The notes under the pieces were generated by a model. It worked only from the letters and a program-made list of their open reading frames with translations, did not search any database and had not been told where the DNA came from. 10,268 nt of DNA from Desulfonema limicola. GTDB lineage: Bacteria; Desulfobacterota; Desulfobacteria; Desulfobacterales; DYRC01. Position numbers and translations under genes: made by a program. Where the stretch lies: positions 25,352 through 35,619 of the forward strand of contig DYRC01000006.1 in the NCBI GenBank assembly GCA_020718925.1. The letters run 5' to 3'. Positions 1 through 7,300 of this stretch are shown piece after piece (positions within the stretch are counted from its first letter, which is position 1; every line of letters begins with the position of its first letter).

Positions 1-693
1 TCATGAATCGTACCTCAACGCCTTTTCAGCCAAATTGCCTACAACATACTGCTTAAAACAGCCGTTTTCAAAAATTGAAATAATTGCGGGATCGTGGAGC
101 AGCATTTCAAGCAACGGCTTGAGTTCTGCTGAAAAAATGCTTTCGGCAAGCCGGGCAGCCAGCCCCCGATGAATCGGATCCTGCGATTGAAGAAACGGCG
201 CAAGAAACAGCGCGGCATCCATGACAAGTTCGGGGCGGACCTGCGCCAATCTGCCAAGTCCCCAAAGCAGCCCTTGCTGAAGCGTTTCATGCTCCAAAAA
301 ATTTCCATCTTCGCGGATATAAGACACCAGCACCCGATGATATTCTTTTGCAAGCTGTTCATGCCGCGCCATGATTTCGCCCATCGCTTCGGGCGCGCCC
401 CAGCCGATGCCGCCGGATTCGTCATTCAAGCTCCACATCAGACGGCGCATGACCACGCGGGCAGATTCAATGTGTTCATCAGCCAGATCAGCCATCACTG
501 CGCCCATAGTCGCAATTGCCCGCCATCTGACAATCTCCTCGGTGCTGCAAAAAAAGGAAATCAGCGGATTGACGGTCTGCCTCGGCGGAATCTGCCGAAT
601 CTCTTCAATCGCTTTTCTGAAATCTTCCTGATGAAGAAGGGCAAGAATCTCTTTTTTCAGGGTTCTACCCTTCTTTTTTTGTGTGATGTCCAT
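1..693 (-). CDS. HEAT-repeat protein, DVU0298-like family
   Basis: A 230-aa soluble protein with no signal peptide or membrane segment, so presumably cytoplasmic. It is built of amphipathic helix pairs in the manner of HEAT repeats. The central conserved block, around residues 60-115, includes RWRAIATMG, then VMRRLMWSLNDESGGIGWG and PEAMGEIMA. This matches my recollection of the DVU0298 family of sulfate-reducing bacteria, whose biochemical role is unknown; HEAT scaffolds usually mediate protein-protein contacts. I chose the ATG at 691-693 because GAAGG lies 8 bases upstream. The frame stays open to an ATG at 795, but that and the ATG at 750 lack well-placed ribosome binding sites. The TGA at 1-3 ends the gene, so it is complete. 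It lies 149 bases downstream of the OmpA lipoprotein gene on the same strand and may be co-transcribed with it. Family assignment is from recalled motifs, not a search. Confidence 0.8.
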   Translation of the reverse strand: MDITQKKKGRTLKKEILALLHQEDFRKAIEEIRQIPPRQTVNPLISFFCSTEEIVRWRAIATMGAVMADLADEHIESARVVMRRLMWSLNDESGGIGWGAPEAMGEIMARHEQLAKEYHRVLVSYIREDGNFLEHETLQQGLLWGLGRLAQVRPELVMDAALFLAPFLQSQDPIHRGLAARLAESIFSAELKPLLEMLLHDPAIISIFENGCFKQYVVGNLAEKALRYDS

Positions 694-770
694 CGGATAA
701 ACCTTCAATTTGCTGCCAATAACGACAGAACAGAAATTATGTTTGTCCATCTTCAGCAGTCGGCGGGTTG

Positions 771-834
771 AGATAAGCCCTCTCCTACTCCCCATTTCCC
801 TTTGATACGCGGAAAAGGAGAGAGGAGATAAGGG
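771..834. repeat. Imperfect inverted repeat in intergenic spacer
   Basis: Pyrimidine-rich and purine-rich arms face each other between the OmpA lipoprotein gene and the HEAT gene. CTCTCCT at 780-786 pairs with AGGAGAG at 816-822, and TTTCC at 795-799 pairs with GGAAA at 811-815, with an asymmetric bulge at 787-794. GATAAG also occurs as a direct repeat just inside both ends. There is no T-run on either side, so it is not a typical intrinsic terminator. It resembles the GC-rich element near 4311-4397 in style and may be a degraded member of the same class of intergenic palindromes. Confidence 0.4.
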
Positions 835-842
835 ATTGATTA

Positions 843-2177
843 TTAAGGATTAATCACTTTCATCGGCTCAAGCTGAACCCGGCGGTTCTTCGCTTTGCCC
901 TGCTTGGTGTCATTGGAAGCAACCGGATTTTTGAAGCCATAGCCTACGGTGGAAAGCCGTTTGGGTTCAACGCCTTTTTTCTTGAGATACATCATCACCG
1001 CATGGGCGCGTCTTTCCGAAAGCCCCTGATTGTATTCCGCAGACCCGACATTGTCCGTATAGCCTTGAATCATAATCTGAAGATCAGGATTTTTCTTCAG
1101 CGTTTTTGCCAATTCATTCAACTGTGCATAATATTTGGATTTGATCTTCCATTTTCCGCTGTCAAACAGAACATTTTCCAAAATCCAGCACCCTCTGTCA
1201 TCAATCTTGACATCTTTAAGCCCTGTTGGGACTTCCAGACAGTTTTCGATAACAGGACGCGGCGCAGGAAGTTCTTCTTCAGTCGGACATCCGCGCTCGT
1301 CAACTTTTGTGCCTGCCGGCGTATCCGGGCATTGATCCCGATCATCTGTAACGCCGTCTCCGTCAGTATCCACCGGACATCCGTTCTCATCTACCCTGAT
1401 GCCGACCGGCGTATCCGGGCATTTGTCTTTGCTATCAGGAACGCCGTCTCCATCGCTATCCGTTATCTTGGCTAAAAATACTTTTTCCACATAATCGGCA
1501 ATGTTTTCAGGCGTAACCAGATTATCGCCGGTTTCCGAAAATCCGCCCACACCGGCACGGGCAAGCTTTTCCATATTTTTTCTGCCTGCGGGATCATCGC
1601 CGATCAGAATCGGATAAATTGCCACTTTATCGCCATACGTCTGCTTCATTCTCAGAACCGCGCCTGCTGTATCATCATCAGATATGCCATCGCTGACAAT
1701 AATCACGGCGGTTCTGCCATCCACAGCTTTCAGGTCATCCGCAGCAGCCGAAATGGAAAGTCCCAACGGCGTCTGCCCGCTGGCGCGTTTTACGATTTTC
1801 AGCCCGTCATCTAAATTTCTGTTCAAAGAATATTCGGCAAAACTGTATGGCAAATCCGTTCTGCTGGTGAACGGAGACACCGTATTGCCGATGCTTCTTA
1901 ACGCACCTTTCAATCTGAGTTCCTGCGGAACAGTCTGGTGCATATTGCTCACAATCTCTTTGGCAATGGTGAGTTTGCGTTTTTCTTTGTACGGATCAGC
2001 CATCGTGCTGGATGCATCCAGAATCACCAGAAAATTATCTGTTTTCTGAACATATTGACCGGACTGAAGTTTGGGGCTTAGGTTCACCGGTTGAAAGGCT
2101 TTTTTGCCCTGAACCGCGCACCCGCTCATAAATCCCACGCTGATTATCGCCGTTATCAGCAAGAATTTTTTTATCAT
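843..2177 (-). CDS. Lipoprotein with vWA, TSP3 repeats and OmpA C-terminal domain
   Basis: A 444-aa envelope lipoprotein. The start ATG (2175-2177) has AAGGAGG 5 bases upstream. Residues 1-20 form a lipoprotein signal ending in MSGC, so Cys20 is the probable lipidated residue; Ala follows, which fits outer-membrane sorting. Residues about 47-236 are a von Willebrand A domain with an intact MIDAS: Asp54-x-Ser56-x-Thr58, Thr136 and Asp163 in VSDG. Residues about 240-298 hold two thrombospondin type 3 repeats with DSDGDGVPD and DTDGDGVTD calcium loops followed by CPDTP. Residues about 331-438 are an OmpA-like peptidoglycan-binding domain with GYTD (Asp375) and the NxxLSxxRAxxV motif at 383-394 including Arg390. 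It should tether to the cell wall from the outer membrane while the vWA domain binds a metal-dependent partner, which is unknown. It is a paralogue of the upstream gene, 60 bases away, and probably in the same operon. Confidence 0.9.
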   Translation of the reverse strand: MIKKFLLITAIISVGFMSGCAVQGKKAFQPVNLSPKLQSGQYVQKTDNFLVILDASSTMADPYKEKRKLTIAKEIVSNMHQTVPQELRLKGALRSIGNTVSPFTSRTDLPYSFAEYSLNRNLDDGLKIVKRASGQTPLGLSISAAADDLKAVDGRTAVIIVSDGISDDDTAGAVLRMKQTYGDKVAIYPILIGDDPAGRKNMEKLARAGVGGFSETGDNLVTPENIADYVEKVFLAKITDSDGDGVPDSKDKCPDTPVGIRVDENGCPVDTDGDGVTDDRDQCPDTPAGTKVDERGCPTEEELPAPRPVIENCLEVPTGLKDVKIDDRGCWILENVLFDSGKWKIKSKYYAQLNELAKTLKKNPDLQIMIQGYTDNVGSAEYNQGLSERRAHAVMMYLKKKGVEPKRLSTVGYGFKNPVASNDTKQGKAKNRRVQLEPMKVINP

Positions 2178-2197
2178 GGCATCCTCCTTGGGTTAAC

Positions 2198-2225
2198 CTC
2201 TGCCCCTCCTGACAGAAGGGCAGAG
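2198..2225 (-). other. Strong RNA hairpin between the two vWA-OmpA genes
   Basis: On the minus strand CTCTGCCCTTC and GAGGGGCAGAG form an 11-bp stem with one T-G wobble around a 6-base loop. It starts 12 bases past the TAA of the upstream gene and ends 20 bases before the next ATG, just before the AAGGAGG ribosome binding site. No U-run follows, so it is not a convincing terminator. It may protect or process the mRNA, or set the relative output of the two paralogues. Confidence 0.55.
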
Positions 2226-2237
2226 ATGAGGTGTTTT

Positions 2238-3629
2238 TTATTGAGTCTGCTTCAATTCGACTCGTCTGTTCAGACGTCTGCCTTCTTCGGTTCTGTTGGA
2301 AGATGTCGGCTGATGATATCCGAAGCCTTTGACCACCAACTGATCGGAGCGCACACCCTTTTTCAGCAGGTACGACGCCACCGCCATTGCCCGCCAATGA
2401 GACAGTTTCATGTTGTATTCCTCAGTCCATATCGTACAGGTATGACCATCAACATCAAGCTTGGTCTGAGGACTGCTGATCAGCATTTCAGCCACCTTAT
2501 CCAGCATCGGATAGTATTCGTTTCTGATCACCCACTTGTTCAGATCAAATTGAACCTTATCCAGCATCCAGCATCCGTCTCTGTCAACATGCGCGCCTCT
2601 GGGAGTATGCGGACACTTATCAAACTGATCGCACACGCCGTCCGCATCTTCATCAGGGCAGGGATCAGGTCTGGTGATAACGTCTCTTTGAGGCTTGAAG
2701 CGATTTCCCCGGGTAAAAATATCATGCACCCAGTCTCCCATATTCTTATCGGGAATGACATCATCCGCATTGATGGCATAGCCGCAACCGCCGATTTCGG
2801 CAATTCTTTCCATCATCTGCTGATTGGTGTACGGCTGCCCCTTGATGAGCGGCTTGGTTTCGCCGATCTGACAGGTATAGATACAGATTCTGTCGCCGTA
2901 GCGGTCTTTGATGCGCTGTGCGGCGGCTTCCGGATCATTGTCCAAAATTCTGCCATCGCTGATAATCACCAGCGCGAGATAGCCTACGGCTGCGGCAAAA
3001 TCATCACTGGATTTGTCAACCGCAAGCGCCATCGGACTTTTGCCGCCGGACCATCTTGCAACTTCGATTGCCTGAGCATAGGCAGAGCGGTCATAAGATC
3101 CTATGGCTGATCCGTTTTCAGGAAACAGCAGCGCGGTTCTTTCCGTGAACGCGCCGGCTTCATATCCGTAACGTCTGAGCGCACCCCATAACGGACGCTC
3201 CGGAATTTTGGGATTCATGCGCCGGACAACATCTTTGCAGACTTTAAGTTTGGTCTGCTGCTCATACGGAAGAAGCTTGGATGCCGAAACATCCATGATA
3301 AATTCAAAATTATCCACCAACTCTTCCATGTACGCGCCCAGTTCGGCTTTCTGCGGGTCAACTACAAAGTCGGTTTTGGGCTTGTTGCCTAACTGTCCAT
3401 TCACCGGCGCCGGTTTGCTGACCGGAGGTTGGGCTGCTGCCGGCGGGTTAGCCGGAGCATCGCTGATATTTCCGCCGCCCGGTTCGGCACTGCTGTTACT
3501 TTTGCCGCTCAACTCCTCCTGAGGCTGAATAGCGGCGCTTTTTTCAGCATACGCCGCATATCCGCCCCAAACGAGTATCGCCATACTCATTACAATTATC
3601 GTGAACGCCTTCACACACTGTCTCGTCAT
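2238..3629 (-). CDS. Exported vWA-TSP3-OmpA protein with altered peptidoglycan-binding site
   Basis: A 463-aa envelope protein. I start it at the ATG at 3627-3629 because AGGAGG stands 7 bases upstream; an in-frame ATG at 3668 would overlap the previous gene and has no comparable site. Residues 1-28 are a type I signal peptide ending in AYA. Residues about 36-85 are a Pro/Ala/Ser/Gly linker. Residues about 105-305 are a vWA domain with MIDAS residues Asp113-x-Ser115-x-Ser117, Ser198 and Asp225 (IISDG). Residues about 324-352 are one TSP3-like calcium repeat (DEDADGVCD). Residues about 354-461 form an OmpA C-terminal domain with NxxLSxxRA at 406-414 (Arg413). The usual GHTD reads GHTC, so the Asp that normally contacts diaminopimelate is Cys398. 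This may weaken or change wall binding. It lies 16 bases after the Cys-rich gene and 60 bases before its lipoprotein paralogue, probably in one operon. Confidence 0.88.
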   Translation of the reverse strand: MTRQCVKAFTIIVMSMAILVWGGYAAYAEKSAAIQPQEELSGKSNSSAEPGGGNISDAPANPPAAAQPPVSKPAPVNGQLGNKPKTDFVVDPQKAELGAYMEELVDNFEFIMDVSASKLLPYEQQTKLKVCKDVVRRMNPKIPERPLWGALRRYGYEAGAFTERTALLFPENGSAIGSYDRSAYAQAIEVARWSGGKSPMALAVDKSSDDFAAAVGYLALVIISDGRILDNDPEAAAQRIKDRYGDRICIYTCQIGETKPLIKGQPYTNQQMMERIAEIGGCGYAINADDVIPDKNMGDWVHDIFTRGNRFKPQRDVITRPDPCPDEDADGVCDQFDKCPHTPRGAHVDRDGCWMLDKVQFDLNKWVIRNEYYPMLDKVAEMLISSPQTKLDVDGHTCTIWTEEYNMKLSHWRAMAVASYLLKKGVRSDQLVVKGFGYHQPTSSNRTEEGRRLNRRVELKQTQ

Positions 3630-3645
3630 CCTCTCCCCTCCTGTG

Positions 3646-4170
3646 TCATCTTTGGGTCTTATTTTCACAAACAGATTTGAATGTATCTTTTACTGAATAG
3701 TATATGTTCTGAAAAAGTTCAAGAACAAGAGATGTTTTTTTATCAAAAGATGATGCAGCGATAAAACAATATATCACCGTATCCGAATCATCTTCGTCTT
3801 CAACATCGGTTCTGCAATATGAATTGCCGCATACATAGGCTCTGCCCGTCTCAAAAGTATAACCGACTCCGGTGCAGGAACTGTTTCGGATACATCCGTA
3901 ATCATTCTGACTATCCGCCCCGTAAGCGCACAGGTCATATCTGCAGGCATCTTCAAAAAAAATGTTCCGCAGATCGCAGTGATTGTCATTTTTTACCCAA
4001 AAGCAGGTATTTGTATCATCATCATACAACGGGTCTTTGGGATAAAGACAGACTTCAAGCGTCTCGCCGGTATTGTTTGACACACAGAAATCGTGTTCGG
4101 TGTATGCAGATACCGGACATGCGGTTATCAGAAGAAAAAAGATCATCACGGCTGTTTTGGTTTTCGGCAT
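3646..4170 (-). CDS. Small cysteine-rich exported protein, unrecognised
   Basis: A 174-aa protein of a family I do not recognise. The ATG (4168-4170) has AAAGGAG 10 bases upstream. The N-terminus (Lys3, Lys5, then a hydrophobic run to about residue 16) is an export signal. Two readings are possible: type I cleavage after Ala22 (VSA), or lipoprotein processing at Cys18, because ITAC fits a lipobox. Twelve more cysteines follow from residue 29 on, enough for six disulfides, which points to an oxidising location outside the cytoplasm. An acidic patch, DVEDEDDSD, lies around residues 121-129, and the C-terminal 40 residues are more helical and basic. It is the first gene downstream of the terminator at 4278-4310 and ends 16 bases before the vWA-OmpA gene. 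It is therefore probably the leading gene of that operon and could be a partner or ligand of the vWA proteins; that role is inference. Confidence 0.8.
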   Translation of the reverse strand: MPKTKTAVMIFFLLITACPVSAYTEHDFCVSNNTGETLEVCLYPKDPLYDDDTNTCFWVKNDNHCDLRNIFFEDACRYDLCAYGADSQNDYGCIRNSSCTGVGYTFETGRAYVCGNSYCRTDVEDEDDSDTVIYCFIAASSFDKKTSLVLELFQNIYYSVKDTFKSVCENKTQR

Positions 4171-4209
4171 TATTCAGGCGCTCCTTTCATCAGAATATCA
4201 TTTTCAGTT

Positions 4210-4237
4210 TTTATCATTGATTTCTTCATTTTGTCGA
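4210..4237 (-). promoter_or_regulatory. Weak candidate promoter for the Cys-rich/vWA-OmpA operon
   Basis: On the minus strand TCGACA (4237-4232) and GATAAA (4215-4210) are separated by 16 bases and match the sigma-70 -35 and -10 consensus at 5/6 and 4/6. It lies in the only non-coding gap between the upstream terminator and the Cys-rich gene, where a promoter is expected. The match is modest and the region is AT-rich, so chance occurrence is possible. Confidence 0.3.
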
Positions 4238-4277
4238 GCAAAATCATGTTTGATACGAAAGAATCAGGATAATTCAT

Positions 4278-4310
4278 AAAAAAAGCCGAGCGAATTGTAT
4301 CGCCCGGCTT
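4278..4310 (-). terminator. Rho-independent terminator of the large secreted protein gene
   Basis: On the minus strand AAGCCGGGCGA and TCGCTCGGCTT form an 11-bp stem with one G-T wobble and a 6-base loop, followed directly by a run of seven T ending at 4278. It stands about 87 bases beyond the TAA of the 1852-aa protein and separates that gene from the downstream operon. Confidence 0.88.
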
Positions 4311-4397
4311 ACCTAACCCCCCTGCCCCCCTTCCCTGAGAGGGAAGTGGGGGTGAATTTTTTTCCTCTCCGTTTCGGGGAGGGGCAGGGGTGGGGTT
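4311..4397. repeat. GC-rich palindromic intergenic element with two internal hairpins
   Basis: Outer arms AACCCCCCTGCCCC (4315-4328) and GGGGCAGGGGTGGGGTT (4381-4397) are inverted relative to each other with a 3-base length difference. Inside are two hairpins: CTTCCCT/AGGGAAG (4330-4346) and CCTCTCCG/CGGGGAGG (4364-4382), joined by GGGGGTGAA and a T-run. The element sits between the stop codon of the large gene and its terminator, and its right end touches the TAA. Palindromes of this style are scattered between genes in many bacterial genomes as REP/MITE-like repeats. Only one good copy is in the window, so mobility cannot be judged here. Confidence 0.7.
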
Positions 4398-7300
4398 TAT
4401 CTCAATCCTGCTGCTTTTTGCAAAATGTAAATCACTTCCTCAAGACCGATTTTACCATCGCCATTCAGATCGGCAATAACGACATTCAGATCGGTTATTC
4501 CTGCCAAAACTCTCAATGCCATAATCACATCTGCCAAAACAGACGATGATGAACCCGGATTAGACCCGAAATCATTCGGATCAATTCCCTGTGCAATCTC
4601 ATCGCCGTCCGAATATCCGTCTCTGTCCGTATCCGAATGCTGCGGATCAGTATGATTCTGATACTCCTGAAGATTCGTCAGCCCGTCTCCGTCATCGTCA
4701 TTCTGTGCAGCACTGATATTCGGATCAAGCCCGCGAGATATTGCCCACGAATCGGGGATTCCGTCTCCGTCTGTATCGGCAGCCTGAGATTTTATCGGCA
4801 AGCTTGAAGTTGTAAGACTTGATGAATTGCCTGCCGCATCAATTGCTATGATTCCGAAATAATACTCAGTGCCGGGATCCGGCATTTCTGCGGTAAAACT
4901 CTGAAGCGTTCCCGGTGATGCAGGTTTGGGAACATTACCTGCTGATATACACTTATCCCAGTTATCATCTGTAACCGGGACGGTATTGAAGCGAATATCA
5001 TAATCAGACACGCCTGTATTATCGCTCGGTGCAGTCAGTTGAAGATTGACGCTCCACAGAGAAGTGCCGGTTGAGGCGGTGAATCCCGTTACCGGATTCG
5101 GCGGTTCGGAATCATTTGCCTGCGGTATGGTAAACAACGAGTATGCCGGATAATCCACAGATGCCAGCGATATGCTGAATTGTTTTTTATCAAGACTTCC
5201 GCCCTGAATCAGCATCCACGTTTTGTTCTGAATATCCCATCCGTAAAGATTCAGGTTCGCGCCTTTGTCATGTCCTGAAAGTCTGATGTTCAGAATTACA
5301 TTTTTAACAGCGCCGACCGTATCCGAAAATCCGAAACTATACACATTTCCTATCTGTATCAGCCCGTTATTCGGCGGTACAGGCACAGAACTGCTCATTA
5401 TCACAAATGATCCGCTCCCGCTGAAACTTGTCGGCTCATAAGCCATTTCCAGTTCGCCGCCGGGAATATAATATCCCGAAGCAGGTCCGACGTCTGTTGT
5501 GAAAATTCCGAACTGACCGCTTGATTCCGATCCTGCCAAAGCTATCTTCAAATCGCCGGAATCAGACTGATAATCCGCAAATCCCGAATACTCATTCGCT
5601 CCCGAAGCCGTCATGGAAACATTGACCGAATAGTTATGCGACTGAGACAGCGTTACAGAAGGCGCGGCACTCAGCAGGCTTCCCGATGCCGTGATCGTCA
5701 GACGATTGGGATTTGAACTGTCAGGCTTTGCAGTAATAATAATGCCTGATGCAATATCCTCTCTCAGATCAATCCGATTGACCGGAAAGATCAGAACATA
5801 ACGTTCCCTCACCGCATCAATCATGATTTCGGCTTTTCTGCCGCTCAGATAAGCCTCCAGATGTTTGCCGATCAGCAGACTGCCGCATTTCACAATGCCC
5901 TTTTTATCCGTTTTTCCCTGAAAACTCCTGCGATCAGAAGATACCAGCCAGACATCTGCCCCGGACACCGGCGTTCCGGTTTCATCCAGAACAACCGCAT
6001 CCGCGTCAAATACATTCTGGTTCTGACGGGTGCTTCGGGCTGCCGGAAGATTCCATTCGATGAAACTGACCGTATCACGGTTCATCACCGAAGGACCGTT
6101 GCGTTTGGTTCGGTCGCTGCCCGGATAGCTGCCGCTGCTATGCGGCGGAACAATGAGATTGCTGAAAAACGCATCCGAAAAGCCGGTTAAGCCGTTAGCT
6201 GCCATCTGCGTTTTGATGTCATTCTGATAATACGACTTGAAATATGTCCAGCAGCTTTGCCCCTGCCGCAAATAGGTCTGATTGCTTACAGTGGCGGCAG
6301 ACGAATAACTATGAGGATAATAATCTGTTGCATCACTCATCTCATGCAGATTATACTGATACTGCATGATACCGTAGTTGTTAGGAAATTCATTTGTCTC
6401 GCCGGTTCCGCCATCATGGGCTACTCTGTATGTCCAAGTTCCGGTTCCGTTTGTTTGGTATGATTGTTTACTGCCATTCAGATATTCATCATAGAATCCG
6501 AGAAGATAATGCCCGGATTCATGCCCCAAAGTCGAATACCAGTTATAGCCGTCAGGAGTGGCGCCTGACCAGCTTTTGCTCATGGAAATACGGGTTTGTG
6601 CATTATATCTGTTTCCGAAAACATGGGCATTGGGCCACTCGGAATTTTTCACCTGCACATCAGAGTATTTCCATTGCGCCGAATTGAGATACGCGCCTTT
6701 CACCAGTACGACATTTTTCACCACAAAATAGCCGTCTGTGTAATTGTACATATAATCCGCATAGCTCTTAAAGCCTGCTTTGATCTGGTCATAGAATGCG
6801 GTTGACTGGGCTTCCTCAAATGACACCACAAGATTCCAGCCGATTTTCGGATGAACCAGCCGGATCAGCATGTTGCCCTGAGTATCCTTTGTCGCATTCA
6901 GCAAGGTCTTGCCCAAACCCGGAAAATCGGCATAACTTCCGTCAGCAGCCATGATGTCGCTTGCCATGACAAACTCATACATCTTGCCGTTCACCGTTCC
7001 GGCATAATACGGATTTTTGCTCCGGGTGCTGGCAAAATTGGCATCACCGGCTTTGGGATTATTCATTGAGTAAAGCGTTTTCTGTGCATAAATCTTTGCA
7101 TCATTGGCAATGTTCGGAATTGAAATAATTCCCTGACTGTTTGTTACGCCTCTGTCAGTCGTTTCACTGTTCACTCTCACAGACGCGCCGACAACTTCTT
7201 CGCCCGCGTCATAAACGCCGTTGACATTCTTATCAATCCAGATTCTGAAGGAAGTAGTCGCCACGCCTCCGGTATAATTCTGATTGGTCTGATTTGCCGT

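Noticed and set aside
169..771. Plus-strand open frame of 200 codons
   Set aside because: It lies antisense to the HEAT gene, shows no domain, and the minus-strand frame carries the conserved family motif.
694..795. N-terminal extension of the HEAT protein to the ATG at 795
   Set aside because: The extension overlaps the inverted repeat, has no good ribosome binding site and adds residues without family character; the ATG at 693 has GAAGG at a good distance.
2198..2225. Hairpin read as a rho-independent terminator
   Set aside because: No U-run follows the stem on the minus strand, and the next gene starts 20 bases later with a strong ribosome binding site.
2091..3110. Long open frame (339 codons) on the plus strand
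   Set aside because: It is antisense to two well-supported vWA-OmpA genes and their spacer, has no recognisable domain and is explained by the codon pattern of the real genes.
843..3629. vWA-OmpA pair as parts of a known flagellar stator (MotB-like) system
   Set aside because: There is no MotB-type plug or transmembrane Asp and no MotA-like neighbour; the signal peptide and lipobox place the proteins differently.
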